This document shows positions 8,521 to 25,697 of a stretch of DNA of 64,000 nucleotides, piece by piece. Position 1 is the first letter of the stretch. Every line of letters begins with the position of its first letter. Location of the stretch: the NCBI RefSeq assembly GCF_042688525.2, contig NZ_JBHWAB010000001.1:3906001-3970000 (forward strand). Direction: 5' to 3'. This stretch comes from Haloimpatiens sp042688525 (GTDB lineage Bacteria; Bacillota; Clostridia; Clostridiales; Clostridiaceae). Under the pieces are notes generated by a model. The model did not search any database. It saw nothing but the letters and a program-made list of their open reading frames with translations, and was not told the origin of the DNA. A program made the translations under genes and the position numbers.

Positions 8521-8970
8521 ATAATTTCACCTTCTTTTTTAACGTATTCTTTATATAACTATATTTATGACTTATTAAAAATAAAATTATATTATTTTTA
8601 AGTCAACATATAGAGATTATACTAGTGTTTTAAGAATTTTTCTAGAGTAATTGTGTTGTATATTTGGCTGTATTTTCATGTATATGGTCAAATATTGCAT
8701 TCTATTAAAAATATCTTTATGGTATTCACTATTTTTATAATTTTCTTTTATTATTGCAAAATTATTCATTTTTAATATGCCACAAACTATTTATAAATAA
8801 AAATTGAATAATAACATTCATAATTTATATGCATATATTAAATTTACTGTCTACTAAATATGTGAGAAAACTAAATGAAAAATAAAAAATCTCCTCACAA
8901 ACTACATTATATGCATATATAAAAAAAAGTTTCTATACAATTTAATAAAGAACTAAACTGAGGTGTTTAT
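8521..8970. other. AT-rich intergenic region with a repeated 12-bp palindrome
   Basis: No gene seen in this 450-base gap. The palindrome TATATGCATATA occurs twice, at 8826-8837 and 8908-8919, the second 51 bases before the LD-carboxypeptidase start. It may be an operator pair for that gene or chance in AT-rich DNA. Confidence 0.4.
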
Positions 8971-9885
8971 ATGATTGCAAACAAATTAAAAAAAGGCAGT
9001 TCTATAGGGATAATTACTCCTTCTAGTCCATTAGATAAAAAACTTATTGAAGGAAACATTAATATACTTAAAAATCTTGGTTTTAAAGTAAAACTAGGTA
9101 CTCATATATATGAAAATCTTGGATATTTAGCTGGAAGTGATGTTGATAGAGCCAATGATTTAATGAATATGTTTTGTGACAAAACTATAGATATGATTCT
9201 ATGTGCTAGAGGAGGTTATGGTTCTATGAGAATTCTTCCTCTAATAGACTGGTCTGTAATTAAATATAATCCTAAAATTTTTGTAGGATTTAGTGATATT
9301 ACTTGTTTACTTAATGAAATAAATAAAAGATGTAATTTGATAACTTTTCATGGTCCTATGCTTACATCAAATTTCGAAGATAAATATACCTTTAAAAGCT
9401 TATTTAATACACTCCAAAGTGGTTTAAATGAATATACTGTTGGTTCTCTCAATTTATGTCTTAGAGATCAAAAAAAGATGATTACTGAAGGCTATTTAGT
9501 GGGAGGAAATTTATCATTAATTTGCAGCACATTAGGAACTCCATATGAAATAGATACCAAAAATAAAATCTTATTTATTGAAGACATAGATGAACCTCCT
9601 TATAAAATAGATCGAATGCTTACTCAACTATTAATATCAAATAAATTACAGCAATGCCGAGGTTTTATAATTGGACATTTTACTAATTGTTATTCATCCT
9701 CTGATAGTATAAGTATATCCTTAGAACAAGTATTTAGAGATAGGTTATTGTTTTTAAATAAACCTACAATTATGAATTTTTGTTGTGGGCATGATTATCC
9801 TAACTTAACTTTACCAATAGGAGCTAAAGTTAAATTAGATTGTATAAATAATAAAATTGTAATTTTAGATCCAGTAGTTAAATAA
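8971..9885 (+). CDS. LD-carboxypeptidase (S66 family, LdcA/MccF-like)
   Basis: Serine peptidase of family S66, which removes the terminal D-alanine from muropeptide tetrapeptides during peptidoglycan recycling or, in MccF relatives, cleaves amide-linked toxins. 304 residues. The Ser-Glu-His triad is visible: Ser108 in VGFSDIT, Glu204 in LFIEDIDE and His274 in CCGHDYPNLTLPIG. The GRGGYG-type motif is CARGGYGS (78-85). There is no signal peptide, so it is cytoplasmic. Start: GAGGTG 7 bases before the ATG. Monocistronic; it shares a bidirectional terminator with the tRNA-Cys on the other strand. Confidence 0.9.
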   Translation: MIANKLKKGSSIGIITPSSPLDKKLIEGNINILKNLGFKVKLGTHIYENLGYLAGSDVDRANDLMNMFCDKTIDMILCARGGYGSMRILPLIDWSVIKYNPKIFVGFSDITCLLNEINKRCNLITFHGPMLTSNFEDKYTFKSLFNTLQSGLNEYTVGSLNLCLRDQKKMITEGYLVGGNLSLICSTLGTPYEIDTKNKILFIEDIDEPPYKIDRMLTQLLISNKLQQCRGFIIGHFTNCYSSSDSISISLEQVFRDRLLFLNKPTIMNFCCGHDYPNLTLPIGAKVKLDCINNKIVILDPVVK

Positions 9886-9888
9886 CCT

Positions 9889-9925
9889 AAAAAAAAATAA
9901 CTATGCATATTTGCATAGTTATTTT
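9889..9925. terminator. bidirectional terminator (LD-carboxypeptidase / rrn1-tRNA operon)
   Basis: Long stem AATAACTATGCA/TGCATAGTTATT flanked by A and T runs. It ends the LD-carboxypeptidase transcript on the + strand and the rrn1-tRNA-Phe-tRNA-Cys transcript on the - strand. Confidence 0.9.
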
Positions 9926-9999
9926 TGGAGGCGCCACCCAGATTTGAACTGGGGATAAAGGCTTTGCAGGCCTCTGCCTTACCACTTGGCTATAGCGCC
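9926..9999 (-). tRNA. tRNA-Cys (GCA)
   Basis: Full cloverleaf of 74 bases including an encoded CCA. Acceptor stem GGCGCTA/TGGCGCC, discriminator U73 (characteristic of tRNA-Cys), anticodon GCA in CTGCAAA, and TTCAAAT in the T loop. It is the last gene of the rrn1 transcript. Confidence 0.97.
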
Positions 10000-10008
10000 T
10001 TATTAAAT

Positions 10009-10084
<76 letters not shown>

Positions 10085-10089
10085 ATCTT

Positions 10090-10206
10090 ACCTGGCGACG
10101 ACCTACTCTTCCACAGGGCTTCCCCTGCAGTACCATCGGCGCTTCAAAGCTTAACCGTCCTGTTCGGAATGGGAAGGGGTGTTACCTTTGAGCCATAATC
10201 ACCAGA
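10090..10206 (-). rRNA. 5S rRNA (rrn1)
   Basis: About 117 bases. The ends TCTGGTG and CGCCAGG pair as the terminal helix, and the GTTCCGAACAG-type loop is present. The ends are estimated. It matches the rrn2 copy and differs from rrn3 at one base (G here on the + strand, A at 43657). Confidence 0.95.
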
Positions 10207-10243
10207 TTATTGTTCTTTCAAAATTGCACAGTGTTAATTATTT

Positions 10244-14878
<4,635 letters not shown>

Positions 14879-14985
14879 AAAAGTTTAATCTAAACTCAAA
14901 TTCACTGACATTATGATTTATCATCATCATCTCTGTTTAATTTTCAAAGACCAGTTTTATCTTGCCGCCTCTCAGCGACTTTTAC

Positions 14986-15014
14986 ATTGTATCAAATTTA
15001 TAACTTGATGTCAA
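14986..15014 (-). promoter_or_regulatory. rrn1 promoter
   Basis: On the - strand TTGACA (15009-15014), a 17-base spacer and TACAAT (14986-14991), about 110 bases upstream of the 16S 5' end and upstream of the 16S processing-stalk arm. rrn2 has the same boxes and spacing. Confidence 0.85.
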
Positions 15015-15176
15015 TGTTTTTTTAATCCTTAATACATACTGTCGCTTTAATGACTCGTCATCCAAACGACAATATGTATTCTATCATATTAGTAAACACA
15101 TTTATAAAATCCATAGGCTTGTACATTAAATTATATTAACTTTAATGTACTATACTCTGTTTTTCTTAATATAGTA

Positions 15177-15187
15177 CATATTGATAC
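15177..15187 (-). promoter_or_regulatory. GTATCAATATG motif shared upstream of all three rrn operons
   Basis: This 11-base sequence occurs about 300 bases before the 16S start and again before rrn2 and rrn3. Just upstream on the - strand is TATACT followed by TTGCCTCGT, so it may mark the first transcribed bases of a distal rrn promoter. Inference only. Confidence 0.4.
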
Positions 15188-15212
15188 ACGAGGCAAAGTA
15201 TAATATATATTA

Positions 15213-15380
15213 TTCAACTTTCCCAATTAAAAATAGTCTTTTCAAGGAATAATCTATTGTCTCGAAACCTTTCACTTCAAAAAACAATTAATAATTTAAG
15301 ATGTAAAACTAAGAATGAAAGTTTGCTGAAATATTTATTTGCAATATATCATTTCCCTTCGCTAAACAATATTTTTATAG
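15213..15380 (-). repeat. decayed copy of the ~255-bp hairpin element
   Basis: Shares with the reverse complement of the full elements the blocks TTCAACTTTC, GAAACCTTTCACTTCA and GCAATATATCATTTCCCTTC followed by GCTA and a T-rich end. About a third of the centre is missing and the rest has drifted. It lies between the sir2 gene (stop at 15382) and the rrn1 promoter region. Confidence 0.75.
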
Positions 15381-15381
15381 T

Positions 15382-16119
15382 CTATGACTTTACTATTGCA
15401 CTATTAAGAACTTTACCTATACTATCATTTATAACTAAATCAGCATTTTTATCATATGGAGTAGATGACTTATTAATTAAAACTAACTTATTTCCTTTAT
15501 AATATTCTACAAGTCCTGCAGCAGGATAAACCACAAGAGAAGTTCCTCCAACTATTAACATATCTGCTTCTCTAATATGTTGAACAGACTTTTCAATCAC
15601 ATCCATATTTAAACTTTCTTCATAAAGAACCACATCTGGTTTTACAATACCTCCACATTCATCACATACAGGTACTACATTCTTACTACTTAATACATAA
15701 TCTAAATTAAATGCTTTTCCACACTTCATGCAATAATTTCTATGTATAGAACCATGTAATTCTAAAACATTTTGTGAACCAGCAATTTGATGAAGTCCAT
15801 CTATATTTTGAGTTATTACAGCACTTAACTTTCTTCTTTTTTCTAATTCTGCAAGCTTATTATGTGCTAAATTAGGTTTTGCATCCTTAAATATCATCAT
15901 TTCTCTATAAAAATTAAAAAACTCTTCCGTATGATTTACAAAAAAAGAATGACTTAACATAGTTTCTGGGGGATACTTAAATTTACTTTTTGTTTTATAA
16001 AGACCCTCATCAGATCTAAAATCTGGTATATTACTTTCTGTAGAAACACCTGCACCTCCAAAAAATACTATATTAGAGCTTTGCTCTATCATAAATTTAA
16101 GTTTTTCTATATTATTCAT
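15382..16119 (-). CDS. cobB: Sir2-family NAD-dependent protein deacylase
   Basis: Removes acyl groups from lysines using NAD, giving nicotinamide and O-acyl-ADP-ribose; cytoplasmic. From the chosen ATG (GGGAG 9 bases upstream) it is 245 residues. Motifs: GGAGVSTESNIPDFRS (21-36) for NAD, TQNIDGLHQIAGS (103-115), the catalytic His122 in ELHGS, and zinc cysteines 130, 133, 152 and 155. The extra 17 residues of a longer frame lack a ribosome site. It stands alone between the rrn1 upstream region and an AT-rich gap. Confidence 0.92.
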   Translation of the reverse strand: MNNIEKLKFMIEQSSNIVFFGGAGVSTESNIPDFRSDEGLYKTKSKFKYPPETMLSHSFFVNHTEEFFNFYREMMIFKDAKPNLAHNKLAELEKRRKLSAVITQNIDGLHQIAGSQNVLELHGSIHRNYCMKCGKAFNLDYVLSSKNVVPVCDECGGIVKPDVVLYEESLNMDVIEKSVQHIREADMLIVGGTSLVVYPAAGLVEYYKGNKLVLINKSSTPYDKNADLVINDSIGKVLNSAIVKS

Positions 16120-16510
16120 ATTATCACACTCCCTTTTATAATATACCATAAATTTACTATTTGAGTACACTACTTGTTTTTTCTAAAATCCCCTAAAAAT
16201 ATACTCATAAGATGCAAACTTATCTTATACTTTGAAAATACTATACTTTTTTCTTTCTTAATAATAAAAAAATATATATACCAAACCATAGATAATAATA
16301 ATATTTTTAGTATACACTATACATATAATATAAATAATTATTAAATAATTTAACAAAATAAATTTCTTTACATAATCTAATTATATAAACATCTTTTTCT
16401 CTGTTCATATTATATTTAATTTGCTTAATAAAATTAACTGATTATGTTTTTAAACTTTGCTGCAGCTAATACTACTAATAATTATAAAATAATAATAAAA
16501 GGTGTTATGT
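16120..16510. other. AT-rich intergenic region
   Basis: 391 bases between the divergent sir2 and AbiEii-like genes. Very AT-rich; must contain both promoters, but I see no convincing pair of boxes, no small gene and no AbiEi-type antitoxin. Confidence 0.5.
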
Positions 16511-17680
16511 ATGAATAATAAATTATCTTCTCCACTAATTCATGAATATGATATTTTTGATAAACATTCTATAGCTAATGTTGCTAGTAAATATGGTTTT
16601 TATAGAAATTATATATTAGAGAAACATCTATGGGTATACGAACTTATAGGACAATTTCAAAGAAAATGTAGCGATAATTGTATTCTTAAGGGAGGAGCTT
16701 GTACGCAACTTTATCTTCCTCTCCATGTTCAAAGGTGCACTGCTGATATAGATTTTTTAACTAATTTATCTTCTTCTGACATCATTAAAATTTTAACTTC
16801 TATAAAGCAAGAATTTTCTTCTTATAAAATTAAAACTTCATTTTATCAATATACACCTGCAAAAGGTAAAACTTTACCTATGGCTACTTTTATGTTAGAA
16901 CTTCCATTTCACTTTAGACCTAATAAAAAAATAAAAAATCCTTCTTTAAAATTTGATTTTTTATTTATAGATATAAACCCATTGCACACGTATAAACCTT
17001 TAAATTGTAAAACTTTTGGAATGAATTTAAATTATTCTCCCTTATGTATATGTCATAATACGCTAATTAGTGATAAACTTCTTACTTTTGCTATTAATTC
17101 TGTTGGTCTTGAAACCTTCAAGCTAGATAGCTTCTATAAAAATATTTATGACTTATATTATTTAGTTACAACTTTTGATGACTTAAATACTTTTAAAACA
17201 GTATCTAAGTATATACTCCAAAGTATTTCTTTAGAGCTTTCTCTAAAAAATCTTCCTAGTGTGAATGTGAATAAAGTGCTTAATGACATTCTAAAAACAT
17301 TATTTTATTTTTCTATTGTGGACTTAAATTATGAACATAATAGGACTCCAAAAAAGTTAGAAAAATTTCAAAAACTTTTTCTTCAATCAGCTATAAAAAT
17401 GAATTTAGATTCAAATACATGGAGTATTATGAGTATGCATCTATATTTATGGGCTAACGCATTAAAAAAATACATTCATAATGTTAATCATTGTGAACTT
17501 ACTAAATTAAGCTTAGTAAAAAAAGAGTATTCTGAATTTTTATCATTCAATTCTAAAACCAAAAAAAAATATATAAAAAATTTGAAACACAAAATATCAT
17601 CTAAAAATAAATTATTCAATCTAAGACATATAAATGATCCTGTAAGAATTATATATACCTATTACTTACTTTTTGACTAA
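16511..17680 (+). CDS. orphan AbiEii/AbiGii-like nucleotidyltransferase
   Basis: 389 residues. The N-terminal part has the family's nucleotidyltransferase pattern: ILKGGACTQLYLP (GG at 61-62) and, after a short gap, TADIDF (Asp79, Asp81) for metal and nucleotide binding, then KFDFLFIDINPL. AbiEii proteins are toxins of type IV toxin-antitoxin or phage-abortive systems that modify tRNA with nucleotides. The usual partner AbiEi, normally just upstream, is missing: the preceding 390 bases hold no gene. The C-terminal 200 residues are lysine-rich and unlike anything I recognise. Start: AAGGTG 6 bases before ATG at 16511; an in-frame GTG at 16502 would overlap that site. Own terminator downstream. 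Confidence 0.7.
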   Translation: MNNKLSSPLIHEYDIFDKHSIANVASKYGFYRNYILEKHLWVYELIGQFQRKCSDNCILKGGACTQLYLPLHVQRCTADIDFLTNLSSSDIIKILTSIKQEFSSYKIKTSFYQYTPAKGKTLPMATFMLELPFHFRPNKKIKNPSLKFDFLFIDINPLHTYKPLNCKTFGMNLNYSPLCICHNTLISDKLLTFAINSVGLETFKLDSFYKNIYDLYYLVTTFDDLNTFKTVSKYILQSISLELSLKNLPSVNVNKVLNDILKTLFYFSIVDLNYEHNRTPKKLEKFQKLFLQSAIKMNLDSNTWSIMSMHLYLWANALKKYIHNVNHCELTKLSLVKKEYSEFLSFNSKTKKKYIKNLKHKISSKNKLFNLRHINDPVRIIYTYYLLFD

Positions 17681-17701
17681 TATATATTTTTAATAATTCA
17701 A

Positions 17702-17749
17702 AAAAATAATCTCTGAAGTTAATACTATTTTAGAGATTATTTTTCATTT
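17702..17749 (+). terminator. terminator of the AbiEii-like gene
   Basis: Arms AAAAATAATCTCT and AGAGATTATTTTT around a 17-base loop, followed by a T-rich stretch. Confidence 0.8.
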
Positions 17750-17812
17750 TTTTGTATAAAACCTATATTTTGGGAAAATATAGTAAATATATATAAGAAA
17801 GGAGTTGCTAAA

Positions 17813-18481
17813 ATGAAATTGCATAAAATAATATTAACTATTTGTACTGTATTTATACTTGTTTCTATTTGTTATACTGTCTATAATCTTCTTACACCTA
17901 TAGCTAATTCTAATTTGCCTGGTAACGAACAAAATTCATATAATAATTATTCTAAAAATACTACTACTAAACACACAAATAAACACACAAACTTAAAAAA
18001 AGAAGAATTAATTGATCCATTTATAGTATCTGATGAAGATATCAAAATGAAAGATACTAAAGATTACAATAATAAACCAAGTGAAAGTTTCATAAAATAT
18101 GAGGTAAAAAAAGGAGATACTCTATTCAATATAGCTCGTCATCATATGTCTCATTGTGATATTAAAGAAGCAGTAAAAACTCTACAAAGTATAAATAAAA
18201 TAAATACAAGCTCACAACTTAGTTATGGGGAAAAAATATTAATTCCAACTTATAATTCAAAGTCTAAGGAGATACATAATAACTCTACTTATAACAATCA
18301 TAAATCTCTTACGTACTTAATTAAGCCTGGAGATACATTATATAAAATTGCAAAACATTATATTACATGGTGTTCCCCAGTTAGTGGTATAAACCAAATT
18401 GTAGAACTAAATAATTTACAGAATTCTGATATGATAAAAGAAGGTCAAAAAATTTTAATACCTTGCAGTACAAATCAATAA
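17813..18481 (+). CDS. secreted or membrane-anchored protein with two LysM domains
   Basis: 222 residues. A hydrophobic segment at 7-27 acts as signal or anchor, then a Thr/Lys/Asn-rich linker (about 40-90), LysM 1 at 95-147 (YEVKKGDTLFNIARHH ... GEKILIP) and LysM 2 at 167-217 (YLIKPGDTLYKIAKHY ... GQKILIPC). LysM binds N-acetylglucosamine-containing glycan, so the protein probably sits on peptidoglycan or the spore cortex. There is no catalytic domain. Ribosome site AAAGGAG, 8 bases before ATG. It follows the AbiEii-like gene but has that gene's terminator before it, so it is likely a separate unit. Confidence 0.85.
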   Translation: MKLHKIILTICTVFILVSICYTVYNLLTPIANSNLPGNEQNSYNNYSKNTTTKHTNKHTNLKKEELIDPFIVSDEDIKMKDTKDYNNKPSESFIKYEVKKGDTLFNIARHHMSHCDIKEAVKTLQSINKINTSSQLSYGEKILIPTYNSKSKEIHNNSTYNNHKSLTYLIKPGDTLYKIAKHYITWCSPVSGINQIVELNNLQNSDMIKEGQKILIPCSTNQ

Positions 18482-18526
18482 ACTACTACCAAGATAAACA
18501 ACAGAGTTTTTTGTAAATTTTCTATA

Positions 18527-18562
18527 ATAAAAAAACCAGGATTTTAATCCTGGTTTTTTTAT
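18527..18562. terminator. bidirectional terminator
   Basis: Stem AAAAAACCAGGAT/ATCCTGGTTTTTT with a short loop. Serves the LysM gene from the left and the small lipoprotein gene from the right. Confidence 0.9.
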
Positions 18563-18594
18563 TATAGATATTATACTAATTTATTTTGTAAAAT

Positions 18595-18732
18595 TTATTG
18601 ATTTTTGTATTCTATATTTCTTATTACTGATACTGCATTTTCAGGTTTCTTTTTCTTTTCATTAGAACAACCAACGCAACATATAACTACCCCTACTAAT
18701 AAGACTATTATCATTTTATTTATAAATTTCAC
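18595..18732 (-). CDS. small lipoprotein, 45 aa
   Basis: GTG-initiated frame with a strong ribosome site (CGGAGG, 8 bases upstream). The protein starts with a charged N-terminus and a hydrophobic core (KFINKMIIVLLVGVVIC) leading to VGC, a lipobox at Cys22, then SNEKKKKPENAVSVIRNIEY. It would be exported, lipid-modified and left with a 24-residue tail. No homologue recognised; size and layout recall entericidin-like or lysis-type lipoproteins, without direct evidence. Downstream it shares the bidirectional terminator with the LysM gene. Confidence 0.6.
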   Translation of the reverse strand: MKFINKMIIVLLVGVVICCVGCSNEKKKKPENAVSVIRNIEYKNQ

Positions 18733-19044
18733 AAATATAACCTCCGAATTGATATTGTAAAATCACATAACAATACAATTATTTTAATTTTACTTACAAT
18801 AGTACTAGTTATATGTTACCCACATTTTACTTAAGTTATAAAAATATTTATCACATATTTTTATATTAATACTTATTTTTGTAAATTAAAACAAATGTAT
18901 ATATTATATAAAAGCTTTCATTTCAGTAATAAACTCTCAATTTTCATGGTACGATTTTATATAAACTTATAATTCACTGAATTTATTTAACTTCAGATCG
19001 ATGAATGCTTATGAATTCTTAAAAAAAATTTATAATTTCCTAAA
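18733..19044. other. AT-rich intergenic region
   Basis: Between the small lipoprotein gene and the rrn2 terminator. No gene, repeat or clear promoter seen beyond general AT-richness. Confidence 0.5.
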
Positions 19045-19077
19045 TAAAAAAACATCACTTAAAAAAGTGATGTTTTT
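19045..19077 (-). terminator. rrn2 operon terminator
   Basis: Stem AACATCACTT/AAGTGATGTT with an A/T-run on both sides, right after tRNA-Lys. Confidence 0.9.
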
Positions 19078-19153
19078 TGGTGATCTACCGGGGAATCGAA
19101 CCCCGGACACCATGATTAAAAGTCATGTGCTCTACCAACTGAGCTAGTAAATC
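19078..19153 (-). tRNA. tRNA-Lys (UUU)
   Basis: 76 bases with encoded CCA. Acceptor GATTTAC/GTAGATC (one G-U pair), anticodon TTT in CTTTTAA, T loop TTCGATT. It lies seven bases after the rrn2 5S gene and is co-transcribed with it. Confidence 0.97.
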
Positions 19154-19160
19154 ATATCTT

Positions 19161-19277
19161 ACCTGGCGACGACCTACTCTTCCACAGGGCTTCCCCTGCA
19201 GTACCATCGGCGCTTCAAAGCTTAACCGTCCTGTTCGGAATGGGAAGGGGTGTTACCTTTGAGCCATAATCACCAGA
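19161..19277 (-). rRNA. 5S rRNA (rrn2)
   Basis: Identical by eye to the rrn1 5S (constant offset of 9071 bases). Ends estimated from the terminal helix. Confidence 0.95.
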
Positions 19278-19314
19278 TTATTGTTCTTTCAAAATTGCAC
19301 AGTGTTAATTATTT

Positions 19315-22211
<2,897 letters not shown>

Positions 22212-22429
22212 TTCTTAATTTTATCCAGTGAAACTATCGCGATTGATAGTTTACTTGAAATTTGAAATTGAATTTATTTCCACTGTGCAATTTTCAAAGA
22301 ACAATTTTTTTCATTTTAATCGAGAGATTTCTATTTGTTAGCTCTTTCGAGTTAACTTTTTGGTCTCTCAAAATTAAACAGAGAAGATTCAGTGAATCCA
22401 TTTTGCGAAAAGCTCATTGGCTTTTCATT

Positions 22430-23949
<1,520 letters not shown>

Positions 23950-24055
23950 AAAAGTTTAATCTAAACTCAAATTCACTGACATTATGATTTATCATCATCA
24001 TCTCTGTTTAATTTTCAAAGACCAGTTTGTTTTGCCGCCTCTCAGCGACTTTTAC

Positions 24056-24084
24056 ATTGTATCAAGTTTAAATGCTTTTGTCAA
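24056..24084 (-). promoter_or_regulatory. rrn2 promoter
   Basis: TTGACA (24079-24084), a 17-base spacer and TACAAT (24056-24061) on the - strand, at the same distance from the 16S as in rrn1. Sequence upstream of the -35 differs from rrn1. Confidence 0.85.
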
Positions 24085-24242
24085 CAACTTTTTTTATTTT
24101 TCGTTGTTAACAATCTTGCTCGCCGCATCAGCGACAGGTATTATCTTATCACCATCTAATATACCATTGCACGACTTCATCTTTCAATATGATTAAATAT
24201 ATTCTTTATATTAGGTTTTTCTTTGAATATCTCTGTATTTTG

Positions 24243-24253
24243 CATATTGATAC
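24243..24253 (-). promoter_or_regulatory. GTATCAATATG motif upstream of rrn2
   Basis: Same 11-base sequence as upstream of rrn1, 294 bases from the 16S 5' end and preceded by TATACT. The rest of 23950-24322 has the rrn2 promoter and nothing else I can name. Confidence 0.4.
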
Positions 24254-24322
24254 TCCTGGAAAAGTATATATAAGGATTTTCATTTTTAAAAGTAATTTAC
24301 TTAGTTTTTAGAACTATTAACT

Positions 24323-25519
24323 TTATTTTTTCACACTTTCACATATGTTAATAAACTTACATTTAGGTTTAATTCCTAAAATATATTTACTAAAAGGTAA
24401 AAAACTAATTAAATAACATATACAAGGTGTTATTACAACAGTAAGAATACAAAGTATTATTGAAAATAATAATAAACAATGTTTAGGGGTTGACCATGTG
24501 TGATTTAATGTATTTACAACAAAGCTAATAAAATTAGAGTATCTAGGATGATCTATCAAACATACTTCAGGAATAATAATTACAGCAACTATAAAAACAT
24601 GAAGTATATATGCAGGGAAAGAATATTCCGCAGTAAATTTTAAAAATCTGTATAATTTATTTTTAAAATTAGATATATATAGCGCTATTAAGTAAAAAAA
24701 TAAAATAGATATAATACAACAAAAAATATGTAAAGCGTGATTGAATCTTATAAAAGGTATAGGATCACCTATTTTATCTTTTATACTTGTATAATAAGAA
24801 TATACTAATGTAATTGTATATATAGTAGAAAGTAATTTTCTATGTTTCCATATAATTTTTTTAAATTGTTCATAGACAAATATAATATATATTCCTATAA
24901 CAAAATATATAGACCAAAAAACAGGAGTTACATTTATAAATTTTTGTTGAAATTTAGTAGGATTTTTAAATATCCATATTCCTATATTTTCAGATATAAT
25001 ATTATTATTTTTGAGTACCCACCAATAAAATATAAAATATAGAACAAGGAAAATTACTTTTATAGTTTTACTACATTTTAATAATTTTCTTGTAAAGAAA
25101 ATTATTAATGGAAAATATAAATAAATTCTTAATACCATTCCCATATACCAAAGATGTGTCCAACTGTTTCCTGATAAAATCTCCATTGTTATATATTTAA
25201 AAGTTAAAGGACTATTTTTTATTATTAAAAATGGTATACACCAGATAGTATAAGGTATAAAAATATACTTTATTCTTTTCTTATAAAAATCTACTAAATT
25301 AAAATCATCATAATAACGATAAAATAATACCATTCCTGTTAAAGTAATGAAGATAGGCACTCCTATTTTTGATATTTCGTATATAAATTTTAATATAAGT
25401 ATATCTGTAAAATTTGCCATTTTAGAATTAGAGTACACTCCAATAGTATGTTGAATTACTATAAAAATAAATGCTATAGCTCTCAAAATATCCAATTCTA
25501 ATATTCTACTTTTTTTCAT
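24323..25519 (-). CDS. acyltransferase family 3 membrane protein
   Basis: 398 residues from the ATG at 25519, which has AAGGAGAGG just upstream; a longer frame to 25555 lacks one. The N-terminal RILELDILRAIAFIFIVIQH, with its catalytic-type histidine at the end of the first span, and about ten membrane segments mark the acyltransferase-3 family (OafA/WecH type), which acetylate or otherwise acylate surface glycans or lipids from the membrane. Substrate cannot be told. It stands between rrn2 and an ABC transporter operon without close partners. Confidence 0.85.
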   Translation of the reverse strand: MKKSRILELDILRAIAFIFIVIQHTIGVYSNSKMANFTDILILKFIYEISKIGVPIFITLTGMVLFYRYYDDFNLVDFYKKRIKYIFIPYTIWCIPFLIIKNSPLTFKYITMEILSGNSWTHLWYMGMVLRIYLYFPLIIFFTRKLLKCSKTIKVIFLVLYFIFYWWVLKNNNIISENIGIWIFKNPTKFQQKFINVTPVFWSIYFVIGIYIIFVYEQFKKIIWKHRKLLSTIYTITLVYSYYTSIKDKIGDPIPFIRFNHALHIFCCIISILFFYLIALYISNFKNKLYRFLKFTAEYSFPAYILHVFIVAVIIIPEVCLIDHPRYSNFISFVVNTLNHTWSTPKHCLLLFSIILCILTVVITPCICYLISFLPFSKYILGIKPKCKFINICESVKK

Positions 25520-25567
25520 AATCCTCTCCTTAAATTTTATCCATAATAATTTCATTTATTATTCAAA

Positions 25568-25636
25568 TAAAAAAAGCCTCTGCTTTGTTTTTAAACTTCA
25601 TACCATAAGCAATAACAAATTAGAGGCTTTTTTTCA
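25568..25636 (-). terminator. probable terminator of the GntR-ABC operon
   Basis: AAAAAAGCCTCT and AGAGGCTTTTTT pair around a long (about 44-base) loop. A-run and T-run flank both sides. The long loop makes it less certain. Confidence 0.6.
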
Positions 25637-25697
25637 TTTAACTTATCAAATAAAAGTATATTTACAACTTAATAACTGCTTTGATTTTATAAAGCAT

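Noticed and set aside
23984..24196. 70-residue frame upstream of rrn2
   Set aside because: It runs antisense through the rrn2 promoter and processing region and has no ribosome site.
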